Origin: Bacillota bacterium
GTDB lineage: Bacteria; Bacillota; Clostridia; Christensenellales; CAG-138
Length of the DNA: 64,000 nucleotides
Reading direction: 5' to 3'
Assembly: GCA_016286445.1 (NCBI GenBank)
Contig: JAEESS010000004.1
Coordinates: forward strand, 1-64,000
Within the stretch, counting starts at the first letter, position 1; every line of letters starts with the position of its first letter. Shown one piece after another: positions 1 to 8,941 of this stretch. A program made the position numbers and the translations under genes. The notes beneath the pieces are model-generated. The model worked only from the letters and a program-made list of their open reading frames with translations. It was not told where the DNA came from and ran no database searches.

Positions 1-15
1 CGGTACGCGGAACGG

Positions 16-618
16 ATGCGGTTCTTCATTCAGCCCGGAGACTGCGACCGGTTCGTGGCCGCTGCCTCCGCGGTCTCGGAGCTTTCCGCGGCGGGTTTCG
101 TCAAAATCCTCCTCGCGGCGGATACGCCTGCGGAACGGGACGCGCTGGCCTCTTTTTTCGCCCTCGCCAAGAGCGGGATCGGGAATCTCTCCGCGACCGT
201 CTATCTCCCCGGCGAATTCGGGTCCGGAATGACCTACGACATTTTCGCGTCGGTTTACGGATATCTGACGTCCCAGGGACCGGATCTGCTGCTGCTGGAC
301 ACGGCATCGTTCTGCCGGAAGACGAATCTGCTGCGCCGTCCGCTGTTTTCCGACCGGGACGGAAAGGAAAAGCAAAGTCTGGCGGACCTGGCGGGCGAAG
401 GACATCCGGCAGTGATCTGCTGCGCGAAGACGGCGGATTCGGCAAGGAATCTTGCGCGCGCTGCGGAAGTTTTTTCTCCTTCCGTCTCCTTCCTGCTCTG
501 TGCGGAAAACCGCCGGCTGAGGGACGCGGTGATCTGCGCGCCGGAGCGGAGCGCTGATTCAGGCGCCGGGAACAAAAAGGCCGGGAAAGACGATTTTCCC
601 CAGCAGATCGGATTCTGA
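16..618 (+). CDS. hypothetical protein (start uncertain; frame is open to the window edge)
   Basis: 200-aa ORF; no recognised family; could extend upstream of the window. Confidence 0.35.
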   Translation: MRFFIQPGDCDRFVAAASAVSELSAAGFVKILLAADTPAERDALASFFALAKSGIGNLSATVYLPGEFGSGMTYDIFASVYGYLTSQGPDLLLLDTASFCRKTNLLRRPLFSDRDGKEKQSLADLAGEGHPAVICCAKTADSARNLARAAEVFSPSVSFLLCAENRRLRDAVICAPERSADSGAGNKKAGKDDFPQQIGF

Positions 619-683
619 CGCGCGCGGTAAATCGGAAAAGATTTTTCGTAGGAAGTTGTCCCCAAGTTTTTTTGAAAAAAGCC

Positions 684-712
684 TTGACAAGCCGCGCGGA
701 GTATGGTATACT
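684..712 (+). promoter_or_regulatory. sigma-A type promoter of the tRNA pair
   Basis: TTGACA, 17-bp spacer, TATACT, about 37 bp upstream of tRNA-Leu. Confidence 0.8.
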
Positions 713-748
713 ATCTGGGCAGCAAGGGAAAGCCCATGGGTTTTATGT

Positions 749-834
749 GCCGGAGTGGCGGAATTGGCAGACGCCCGGGACTTAAAATCCCGTGATACGA
801 AAGTATCGTACCGGTTCGAGCCCGGTGTCCGGCA
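749..834 (+). tRNA. tRNA-Leu (anticodon UAA)
   Basis: 86-nt class II cloverleaf with long variable arm; anticodon loop CTTAAAA; T-arm ACCGG-TTCGAGC-CCGGT; CCA not encoded. Confidence 0.93.
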
Positions 835-852
835 TCTTCATTGAACATATAT

Positions 853-926
<74 letters not shown>

Positions 927-960
927 TCATGTTGTGCAACCAAAAAAGATATTGCACCGG

Positions 961-996
961 AAAACCCCGATACCACAACGGTTTCGGGGTTTTTTC
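961..996 (+). terminator. Rho-independent terminator after the tRNAs
   Basis: aaccccga...tcggggtttttt hairpin plus T-run. Confidence 0.8.
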
Positions 997-1066
997 GTGC
1001 CCCAATTTTCAAGTGCAAACAAAAAGATATTTTTCTTTGTTGAGAGGACTTGAACTAGCGCAAGTT

Positions 1067-1945
1067 TTAATATCCAAATGAAGCTTTGACCTGCTCCAAA
1101 AACCGTTCGGCAATCGGTGTAAACGGTTGATACTTCTTCCAGACAAGATACAGCTTTGTTTCAAGGCACGGCGTAAGCGGCCGGAATACCAGCCCACTGT
1201 CTGATGATACGTCGATCAGTTTATCAAAGGTCAGCAGGTACCCGAGCCCTGCCTTGGCAAAGATCGATCCGTTGTATGACAGCCGGAACGAGCCTTCCAG
1301 ATGAAAAGCATCAAAATCGCGTCCAGCCCAATTCTTTATTTCCTGATGCCAAGCCTGCTCTGAACAGAACATCGGAAGCCCGCGGAGGTCGGAAGGGCGG
1401 AAGCTCTCCCGCTCCGCAAGAGGATCATCTGCGGGGAATATCACCCCCCAGCAATCCGCTTCCGGAAGAGCTATAAATTCGTGCTTGTTCCTGTCCGGTT
1501 CTTCAGCGAGGACAACAAAGTCCAAAAGCCCTTTCTGCAGCTTTTCCGCAACCTGCTCCGTGTCGCCGCTGGTGATGTGGTATTGCAGCTTCGGATATTG
1601 CTCCTTCAAGGCTTTAATCGCATCTGCAATATACTTGATCTGATAGGATTCCGCCAATCCGAGGAACAACTCACCGCCGGAGATATCATCAAGAGAAATG
1701 AATTCCTTTTCAATTTTATCCGCCATGCTGACAAGATCTTCCGCTCTGTCGCGGAGCAGGACGCCTTCATCCGTCAGACGAATGCTGAAGCTGTGCCGGG
1801 TGAACAGCTTTTTATCGAGTTCGTCCTCAAGAGACTTCAGCGCCTTTGACAGTGTCGGCTGCGTCACGTGAAGCTGCTCGGCGGCCCTCGTCATATTTTC
1901 CTCCCGCGCAACGGCAAGGAAGTACCGAAGTGTTCTTATCTCCAT
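1067..1945 (-). CDS. LysR family transcriptional regulator
   Basis: MEIRTLRYFLAVAREENMTRAAEQLHVTQPTLSKALKSLEDEL HTH typical of LysR; start chosen after the AGGAGG RBS, shorter than the ORF track. Confidence 0.93.
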   Translation of the reverse strand: MEIRTLRYFLAVAREENMTRAAEQLHVTQPTLSKALKSLEDELDKKLFTRHSFSIRLTDEGVLLRDRAEDLVSMADKIEKEFISLDDISGGELFLGLAESYQIKYIADAIKALKEQYPKLQYHITSGDTEQVAEKLQKGLLDFVVLAEEPDRNKHEFIALPEADCWGVIFPADDPLAERESFRPSDLRGLPMFCSEQAWHQEIKNWAGRDFDAFHLEGSFRLSYNGSIFAKAGLGYLLTFDKLIDVSSDSGLVFRPLTPCLETKLYLVWKKYQPFTPIAERFLEQVKASFGY

Positions 1946-1975
1946 GGTATTCCTCCTTCGTGATATTCCTAATAC

Positions 1976-1991
1976 GAATATCGCGATATTC
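1976..1991. promoter_or_regulatory. putative LysR operator in the divergent intergenic region
   Basis: perfect 16-bp palindrome GAATATCGCGATATTC plus an extra gatattc half-site nearby. Confidence 0.5.
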
Positions 1992-2063
1992 ATTATAACC
2001 ATTAGCGAGTATAAAGTCAATGCGTTATAATAAAAAACGAACCAAGGAACAAGGAGCCAAGGA

Positions 2064-2309
2064 GTGCGGATTACTGTGTCAGATTATTCGGAAACAATGA
2101 AATCCTTTCTTGCCGATACCGGTGTACGGCAAGAGCTCATAGAGAGGGCGATGCAGTTATATCAATCCGGGCAGGAAGCAGAGCTTGTCAGATTCCTGAA
2201 GCTGCGGCGCTGCGATATGGTGGAGGATATGCACGAGTGCCAGCGGAAAGTCGACCGTATCGACTATCTGATCAGACAAGCAAATAATAATCGTCGAAAG
2301 GAAGATTGA
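2064..2309 (+). CDS. small hypothetical protein (GTG start)
   Basis: 81-aa ORF with RBS-like aaggagccaaggag, divergent from LysR and upstream of the hydrolase. Confidence 0.5.
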   Translation: MRITVSDYSETMKSFLADTGVRQELIERAMQLYQSGQEAELVRFLKLRRCDMVEDMHECQRKVDRIDYLIRQANNNRRKED

Positions 2310-2312
2310 ATC

Positions 2313-3314
2313 ATGATGAAAACAGCAGAACTTACATTGACAAAAGAATGGGACAAGACCTTTCCCAAAAGCGACAAGGTGGATCACAGCAAGGTCACTT
2401 TTATCAATCGCTACGGCATCACGCTGGCAGCGGATCTGTACGTTCCGAAGGGCGTAGAGAGAAAGCTCCCGGCCATCGCGGTCTGCGGCCCCTTCGGAGC
2501 CGTCAAGGAGCAGTGCTCCGGGCTGTATGCGCAGACGATGGCGGAGCGCGGCTTTCTGACGCTTGCCTTTGACCCCTCCTTCACCGGTGAGAGCGGCGGG
2601 AACGTGCGCTACATGGCTTCCCCGGATATCAACACTGAGGATTTCATGGCGGCGGTGGATTTCCTCTCCCTGTGCGACAAGGTCGATCCGAATCGGATCG
2701 GTATCATCGGCATTTGCGGCTGGGGCGGTCTGGCGCTGAATACCGCGGCGCTGGACACCCGCATCAAGGCAACGGTCGCCTCAACCATGTATGATATGAC
2801 CCGTGTCAACGCGAAGGGATACTTCGATTCTGAGGACAGCGAGGAAGCCCGCTATCAGAAGAGAGCGGCTATGTGCGCGCAGCGTCTGGAAGACCTGAAA
2901 AGCGGCGAATACAAGCTCGGCGGCGGTGTCGTCGATCCGCTGCCGGAGGACGCGCCGTATTTTGTGAAGGATTACTACGACTATTACAAGACAGGTCGCG
3001 GCTATCATCCCCGTTCCCTCAACTCCAACGGCGGCTGGAATGTGATCGGCTGCGAGAGCTTTATCAATCAGCCGATCCTGCAGTACTCCAATGAGATTCG
3101 CTCTGCGGTTTTGGTGATGCACGGCGATGCGGCGCATTCCTGCTACTTTGGCAGGGACGCCTATGCTGACATGGTGAAGGACAGCAAGTACACCGAAAAC
3201 AAGGAACTGTTCATCATTCCGGGTGCTTCCCATACCGATCTTTATGACGGCGGCGGCAAGGGCGCGATCCCATTTGATAAGATCGAGGCGTTTATGAAGG
3301 AGTATCTTAAATGA
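2313..3314 (+). CDS. alpha/beta hydrolase
   Basis: GICGWGG nucleophile-elbow-like motif, dienelactone hydrolase/COG1073-like architecture, C-terminal His region. Confidence 0.8.
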   Translation: MMKTAELTLTKEWDKTFPKSDKVDHSKVTFINRYGITLAADLYVPKGVERKLPAIAVCGPFGAVKEQCSGLYAQTMAERGFLTLAFDPSFTGESGGNVRYMASPDINTEDFMAAVDFLSLCDKVDPNRIGIIGICGWGGLALNTAALDTRIKATVASTMYDMTRVNAKGYFDSEDSEEARYQKRAAMCAQRLEDLKSGEYKLGGGVVDPLPEDAPYFVKDYYDYYKTGRGYHPRSLNSNGGWNVIGCESFINQPILQYSNEIRSAVLVMHGDAAHSCYFGRDAYADMVKDSKYTENKELFIIPGASHTDLYDGGGKGAIPFDKIEAFMKEYLK

Positions 3315-3853
3315 GCAGGGTACTTGTCATTACGACCAGCCTGAGGGCAAGGAGCAATTCCGATCGACTCGCCGAGGAACTGATCGCTGGTGCAAAGGAC
3401 GCAGGTCATGACGTTGAACATATCAGCCTCAAAGGCAGACAGATCAAATTCTGTGTTGGATGCCTGGCCTGCCAGAAAACACAAAAGTGTTTACTGATGG
3501 ATGACGCCGTGGAGATCGCTGAAAAGGTGAAGGAAGCGGATACGCTGGTCTTTGCGACGCCGATTTACTACTATGAGATGAGCGGTCAGATGAAGACGCT
3601 CCTCGACCGGCTGAATCCGCTGTTTCCGTCGGACTATAAATTCCGTAGTATTTATATGCTGTCGGTGGCTGCGGAGGATGAGGCTAATGTTCCCGAAAAG
3701 GCAGTTTCCGGACTGCAGGGTTGGGTCGACTGCTTTGAAAAAGCGGAGCTTATTGATACGCTCTTTTGCGGTGGCATCAACGACGCAGGCGAAGCCGAAC
3801 AGCATCGAGCCAAATTAGAGGAAGCGTATGAATTCGGTCGCCAACTCAAATAG
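3311..3853 (+). CDS. flavodoxin family NAD(P)H-dependent oxidoreductase
   Basis: VLVITTSLRARSNSDRLAEEL and FATPIYYYEMSGQMKTLLDRL motifs; overlaps the previous stop. Confidence 0.85.
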   Translation: MSRVLVITTSLRARSNSDRLAEELIAGAKDAGHDVEHISLKGRQIKFCVGCLACQKTQKCLLMDDAVEIAEKVKEADTLVFATPIYYYEMSGQMKTLLDRLNPLFPSDYKFRSIYMLSVAAEDEANVPEKAVSGLQGWVDCFEKAELIDTLFCGGINDAGEAEQHRAKLEEAYEFGRQLK

Positions 3854-3886
3854 CAGAATCATTTTACTGCCATTGGAAGCGAGACT

Positions 3887-5317
3887 ATGGATATGAAAAG
3901 ATCATTGACTCTTCTTTCATTAACACTATTGCTCTTGATCTGCCTTTCTGCCTGTCAAAAAACGGAAACCGGGCGAGAACCAAGTCTTGATCCTTCCGAA
4001 GCACAGAACCAAGAGCATAACAATTCTACGCAACCGGAGGAAATCCATGATTCCGAAAACAAGACGTCTGCCGATCAGGTTCCGGCGGACAAGTCAGATG
4101 GAAACGGAGAAACTATGATTTATGTACATGTCGGTGACGAAACCCTGATCATCAAGCCGGAGGACAATTCCTCAGCAGAGGCTTTAATTGAATTACTGAA
4201 AAGGGGCGATATTGCCGTCGCCATGCACGATTACGGCGGGTTTGAAAAAGTCGGCTCTCTTGGTGCTTCAATTCCAACTAATGATGAAAGAATCACTACG
4301 GAGCCCGGAGACTTGATTCTGTATCAGGGGAACCAGATCACCATCTATTATGACACGAACACGTGGAGTTTTACTCGTCTCGGGAAAGTACAGGGTATGA
4401 CCACTGAGCAGATCTGTGAAGTGTTGGGAGACGGCGATCCTACTGTGGTGTTTTCGCTGAACAAAACGCCTACCGACAGCTCTGCAGTGGGAGTGTTCAA
4501 CTATGATACCCTCACCGTGCTGCTGAACAGCGGATATGAGATGCCGATCCTCGGTCTCGGCACCTATGCGCTCGATCACGATACCTGCGTGAGTTCCGTG
4601 ATGGCGCTTCTGGAAAACGGTGGCAGGCTCATTGACACGGCCTATATGTACGGAAATGAGGAGGCCGTGGGCGAGGGTGTCCGCAGAGGCATGGAGGAAT
4701 ACGGCATTCCCCGTGAGGAGATCTTTGTGATTACCAAGATATACCCGAACCAATTCAGCGATCCCGAGGTCGCCATCGATATGGCGCTTAATAAGCTGGA
4801 TATCGGGTACATCGATATGATGCTCCTTCACCATCCCGGAACCAACGATGTGAAGGCATACCAGGCTATGGAAAAATATGTGGAGCAGGGCAAGATTCGC
4901 TCTCTTGGTCTCTCCAACTGGTATGTAGAAGAATTGACCGAGTTCCTGCCGCAGGTCACGATCACACCGGCACTGGTGCAGAACGAGATCCACCCCTATT
5001 ATCAGGAGCAGGATGTCGTTCCGTTCATTCAGGAAAAAGGCATTGTGGTGCAGTGCTGGTATCCGCTGGGTGGGAGAGGCTACACTGCCGATCTGTTGGG
5101 AAACGAAACGATCAAAGCGATTGCGGAAGCTCATGGCGTATCTTCTGCGCAGGTCATCCTGCGCTGGGATCTGCAGCGAGGCATCGTCGTGATCCCCGGT
5201 TCGAGCAATCCCGATCATATAAGGGAAAACCTCGATCTGTTCGGTTTTGAGCTGACTGACGATGAGATGGCAGAGATCGGAGAACTGGATCGTGGTGAGA
5301 AGCATGACTGGTATTGA
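3887..5317 (+). CDS. lipoprotein with cyclophilin-like domain fused to an aldo/keto reductase
   Basis: N-terminal signal plus lipobox LLICLSAC, cyclophilin-like segment, then a full AKR (MPILGLGTYAL, DTAYMYGNE, GLSNW, RWDLQRGIVVIPGSS). Confidence 0.82.
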   Translation: MDMKRSLTLLSLTLLLLICLSACQKTETGREPSLDPSEAQNQEHNNSTQPEEIHDSENKTSADQVPADKSDGNGETMIYVHVGDETLIIKPEDNSSAEALIELLKRGDIAVAMHDYGGFEKVGSLGASIPTNDERITTEPGDLILYQGNQITIYYDTNTWSFTRLGKVQGMTTEQICEVLGDGDPTVVFSLNKTPTDSSAVGVFNYDTLTVLLNSGYEMPILGLGTYALDHDTCVSSVMALLENGGRLIDTAYMYGNEEAVGEGVRRGMEEYGIPREEIFVITKIYPNQFSDPEVAIDMALNKLDIGYIDMMLLHHPGTNDVKAYQAMEKYVEQGKIRSLGLSNWYVEELTEFLPQVTITPALVQNEIHPYYQEQDVVPFIQEKGIVVQCWYPLGGRGYTADLLGNETIKAIAEAHGVSSAQVILRWDLQRGIVVIPGSSNPDHIRENLDLFGFELTDDEMAEIGELDRGEKHDWY

Positions 5318-5334
5318 GAAAACGAGGAAACGCG

Positions 5335-5847
5335 ATGAAAATTCTTGTATTGAACGGGAGTCCGCGCCCGCAGGGCGATACAGCGAAAATGGTCGCTGTG
5401 TTTCGGGAAACTGCTGAAAGCGCAGGACATGACGTGGCGGTAATCAATGTGTGCCGAAAGAACATCAAGGGCTGCCTTGCCTGTGAATACTGCCATGGGA
5501 AAGGGCACGGCGTATGTGTTCAAAAGGACGACATGCAGGAGATCTATGCTGAGCTGAAGGATACTCAGATGTTGGTGCTTGCCTCGCCGATCTACTATCA
5601 CGGTATCAGCGGGCAGCTGAAATGCACAGTCGATCGTTTTTATTCCGCGCTTTACCCCAAAGCGCCGGAGACGCTTAAGAAAGCTGCCATGTTTCTGAGT
5701 TCCGGTGATCCGGACATGTATGATGGCGCCAAATTTTCTTATGATGGTGATTTTCTTGGTTATCTTGGATTGGAAGATATGGGGATCATCACGAATCACG
5801 ACAAGGACTGCTTAGCGGCGATCAGGCAAATGGCGGCATCTTTGTAA
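5335..5847 (+). CDS. flavodoxin family protein / NADPH-dependent FMN reductase
   Basis: MKILVLNGSPRPQGDTAKMV and SPIYYHGISGQLKCTVDRF; start set to the internal ATG. Confidence 0.85.
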   Translation: MKILVLNGSPRPQGDTAKMVAVFRETAESAGHDVAVINVCRKNIKGCLACEYCHGKGHGVCVQKDDMQEIYAELKDTQMLVLASPIYYHGISGQLKCTVDRFYSALYPKAPETLKKAAMFLSSGDPDMYDGAKFSYDGDFLGYLGLEDMGIITNHDKDCLAAIRQMAASL

Positions 5848-6092
5848 AGCAAGCAAAAAACTGTAGCCTGATATTATTATATTATTCATTAATTCTGGCG
5901 TGCAAGAGAGAAGAGAGCACTCAGCTCTTTGTTTGATCCATTCAAGCATATATGCCGTATGCCCAAAAGGATTTCATAATCAGCACGGAAAACTCAAAGA
6001 GGATCTGTATGAGGCATTCGGATTTGAAACAGAAAACAGCAGTGAACCATGAGTTGACCGCGTTTTTGAAAAAAGTCTCCGAAATAATCAGA

Positions 6093-6129
6093 TGTAACTA
6101 TTGACATTACATCAAAGGGGTGCTATAAT
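6093..6129 (+). promoter_or_regulatory. promoter with embedded inverted-repeat operator
   Basis: TGTAA-N9-TTACA overlapping TTGACA (6101-6106), 17-bp spacer, TATAAT (6124-6129). Confidence 0.75.
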
Positions 6130-6186
6130 GGCACCACGATGAAACCACGGTGGTTACATCAAATATATTTTCGGAGGTATTCTACC

Positions 6187-6957
6187 ATGACTAAAATCGA
6201 AAAGGCTCTCGCTCTTATTAACACTTTCGCCACCGGCGACACCGAAAAGGCTGCTTCTCTTCTGGCAGAGGGCTATATCCAGCACAATCTCGCTTACGGC
6301 ACCGGCCATGACGCTTTCGTGGGCAGCGTTGCATGGCTTGCTTCCGCTCCCGTGAAAACCACCGTCAACAACATCCGCGCGTTTGAGGACGGCGACAAGG
6401 TTTTCCTGCAGACCGTTTACAATTTTGCCGGCGCAGGCGAACAGGTCGCCTTCGACATCTTCCGCTTCGATGAGGAAGGGCTGATCGCCGAGCATTGGGA
6501 CAATCTCGCTGCGAAGGCCGAACCCAACCCCTCCGGTCACACTCAGATCGACGGTACGCTTGAGAAGAAAGATATCGATAAGGAAGAGACTCGCCGTATC
6601 GTTGCCGGATTTGTGGGTGACGTGCTTCGCGGAGAGCATCCCGAAAAGCTGACTTCCTACTACGACGGCGACAAGTACATCCAGCACAATATCTCCATCG
6701 CTGACGGTCTTTCCGGACTCGGTGCTGCGCTTGCGGCTATGGCTGAACAGGGTATCTCGATGGTCTATGACAAAACGCATATGGTTCTTGCCGACGGCGA
6801 CTATGCGCTCGCCTGCAGCGAAGGCTCCTTCGGCGGCGTGCCCACCACCTATTACGATCTCTTCCGTGTTGAAAACGGCTTTATCGCTGAGCATTGGGAC
6901 GTGATGGAGACTCTTGCTGCCAAAGAGACTTGGGCAAACGAGAATGGCAAATTCTAA
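6187..6957 (+). CDS. tandem SnoaL-like/NTF2-fold protein
   Basis: two repeats (ALLAEGYIQHN...FRFDEEGLIAEHWDN and YYDGDKYIQHN...LFRVENGFIAEHWDV); RBS GGAGG before the internal ATG. Confidence 0.82.
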   Translation: MTKIEKALALINTFATGDTEKAASLLAEGYIQHNLAYGTGHDAFVGSVAWLASAPVKTTVNNIRAFEDGDKVFLQTVYNFAGAGEQVAFDIFRFDEEGLIAEHWDNLAAKAEPNPSGHTQIDGTLEKKDIDKEETRRIVAGFVGDVLRGEHPEKLTSYYDGDKYIQHNISIADGLSGLGAALAAMAEQGISMVYDKTHMVLADGDYALACSEGSFGGVPTTYYDLFRVENGFIAEHWDVMETLAAKETWANENGKF

Positions 6958-6994
6958 TGTAACCATTGAAATTACAGCCATTCCGTGATATACT
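6958..6994 (+). promoter_or_regulatory. promoter of the Rrf2 gene with matching operator
   Basis: TGTAA-N9-TTACA (6958-6976) overlapping -35 TTGAAA, 17-bp spacer, -10 TATACT (6989-6994). Confidence 0.75.
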
Positions 6995-7014
6995 GTTCTT
7001 CGGGAGGAATGGCT

Positions 7015-7455
7015 ATGCAGATTTCAAGCAGGTTTACAATTGCCTTGCACATCTTCACATGTGTGGATGTGTTCAAGGATGAATACAAGGTCACCAGCGA
7101 TTTTCTTGCCGGGTCGATCAACACAAATCCCGTTATCATCCGCAAGATACTGACGCAGCTCAAAAACGCCGGGCTGATCAACGTGGCAAGAGGCACGGGC
7201 GGCATTGAGCTGACGAGGGACTTGTCGGAAATCACCTTTTACGATGTGTACGAGGCGATCGGAGCAGTAGAAAACGGAGACCTGTTCCATTTCCATGAAA
7301 GTCCGAACCCCGAATGTCCGGTGGGCAGGAATATCCATGCGTTGCTGGACGACAAGCTGAAAGCGATTCAGGATGCAATGGAGAACGAATTGCGGAAATA
7401 CACGCTGTTCGATCTTCGCAGCGATATGTCTGAGCTTCTGGCAAAGGAGAACTAA
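7015..7455 (+). CDS. Rrf2 family transcriptional regulator
   Basis: MQISSRFTIALHIF...NPVIIRKILTQLKNAGLINVARGTGGIEL; GGAGG RBS at 7003. Confidence 0.9.
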   Translation: MQISSRFTIALHIFTCVDVFKDEYKVTSDFLAGSINTNPVIIRKILTQLKNAGLINVARGTGGIELTRDLSEITFYDVYEAIGAVENGDLFHFHESPNPECPVGRNIHALLDDKLKAIQDAMENELRKYTLFDLRSDMSELLAKEN

Positions 7456-7462
7456 AGCAAAG

Positions 7463-7494
7463 ACTCCGGAGGATAGTATTCTTCCGGAGTTTTT
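7463..7494 (+). terminator. Rho-independent terminator
   Basis: actccgga...tccggagt followed by TTTTT. Confidence 0.75.
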
Positions 7495-7510
7495 CATAGG
7501 AGGCGAATTT

Positions 7511-8131
7511 ATGAGGACTGCAGACTATTTATCCTTCGTTGTAAATGATATCCACACGACCGTCGTTGCCACCGTGGACGATGAGGGCTTGCCGGTCACC
7601 GCCGCCATCGACATGATGGACTGTGATGAAAACAGCCTGTACTTTCTGACGGCGAAGGGCAAGGGATTCTATGACAGGCTCATCAAGAGAGGTTTTCTTG
7701 CGCTGACCGCCATGAAAGGCAAGGATACGATGAGCAGCGTAGCAGTGTCGATCAGAGGCAGGGTGCGTGAGCTTGGGTATGACAAAATCCCGGAACTGTT
7801 TGCAAAGAACCCGTATATGCATGACATTTATCCGACAGAGGAAGCCATGCGGGCATTGACCGTCTTTCAGATTTACGAAGGAATCGGTGAATGGTTTGAT
7901 CTCTCGAAAAAGCCGATCGAGCGTGCCACCTTCACCTTCGGGGGCGCAGCACAGAAACCGGAAGGATACTTCATTACGGACGCCTGTATCGGCTGCGGAA
8001 GCTGCGCGGCGGCCTGCCCTCAAAACTGCATCAAGACAGACGGCATACCCCATGTGATCGAACAGGAGCATTGCCTGCACTGCGGAAACTGCATGGAGGC
8101 GTGCCCTGTGGGAGCGGTAGAAAGAAGGTAG
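7511..8131 (+). CDS. pyridoxamine 5'-phosphate oxidase-like flavoprotein with C-terminal 2x[4Fe-4S] ferredoxin
   Basis: PNPOx-like N-terminus and CIGCGSCAAACPQNC / CLHCGNCMEACPVG. Confidence 0.88.
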   Translation: MRTADYLSFVVNDIHTTVVATVDDEGLPVTAAIDMMDCDENSLYFLTAKGKGFYDRLIKRGFLALTAMKGKDTMSSVAVSIRGRVRELGYDKIPELFAKNPYMHDIYPTEEAMRALTVFQIYEGIGEWFDLSKKPIERATFTFGGAAQKPEGYFITDACIGCGSCAAACPQNCIKTDGIPHVIEQEHCLHCGNCMEACPVGAVERR

Positions 8132-8135
8132 CTTC

Positions 8136-8941
8136 ATGACAGAGAAAATGACACAAGAGCAACGGCTTGACATACTGGTCGAAGCGTTCAAGGCTGATTC
8201 CGTTCAATATAAGGATTTACAGATGCCGGAGGATAACGAGGGCAAAAGACGAATCCTGCGCTCTCTGATGAACATTCGCATGCCGAGAAGCTGGACGATT
8301 CGGTACTGGTCGTACAGGATGAATACCTGAGGGAGCGTATCCGTGAAAACGGGATCGTCACGCTTTCGGAGATTCCCGTGATTCGGAATGGCATGTCCAT
8401 CTGGCAGGGCGACATCACTCGTCTTGCCGTTGACGCTATCGTGAACGCTGCCAACTCGCAGATGCTGGGCTGCTTCGTCCCGATGCACACCTGCATCGAC
8501 AACTGCATTCACACCTTTGCAGGGGTACAGTTGCGGGCGGAGTGTAATCGACAGATGAATCAGCTTCGCATCCGCTATGGCAGAGACTACGAGCAGCCCA
8601 CCGCTGTCCCCATGCTGACGGACGGCTATAACCTTCCGGCAAAGAAGATCGTTCATATCGTCGGTCCCATTGTGGAAGATCGGCCGACTCCTGCGCTGCA
8701 ACAGGACCTGGCAAATTGCTACCGGAATACGCTCGACCTATGTGCGGAAAACGGACTGCGCAGTGTGGCGTTCTGCTGCATCTCCACGGGAGTTTTCCGA
8801 TTCCCGAATAAACGGGCGGCGGAAATTGCCGTCGAAACCGTAAGCGAGTGGCTTGACGAACATAAGGGACGGATTGACAGAGTGATTTTCAACGTGTTCA
8901 AAAACGAGGATAAAGAATATTATGAAAAACTGTTACACTGA
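8136..8941 (+). pseudogene. zinc-type macrodomain (ADP-ribosyl hydrolase) gene interrupted by an apparent -1 frameshift near 8270-8285
   Basis: N-terminal part (8136-8330) and core (8378-8941; GDITRLAVDAIVNAANSQMLGCF, CIDNCIHTFAG) lie in different frames; the second frame stays open upstream (HAEKLDDSVLVVQDEYLRERIRENG), restoring a full-length Zn-macro protein. Confidence 0.8.

Noticed and set aside
6985-7455. Longer Rrf2 start at 6985 as in the ORF track
   Set aside because: It would overlap the -10 element and lacks an RBS; the ATG at 7015 has GGAGG upstream.
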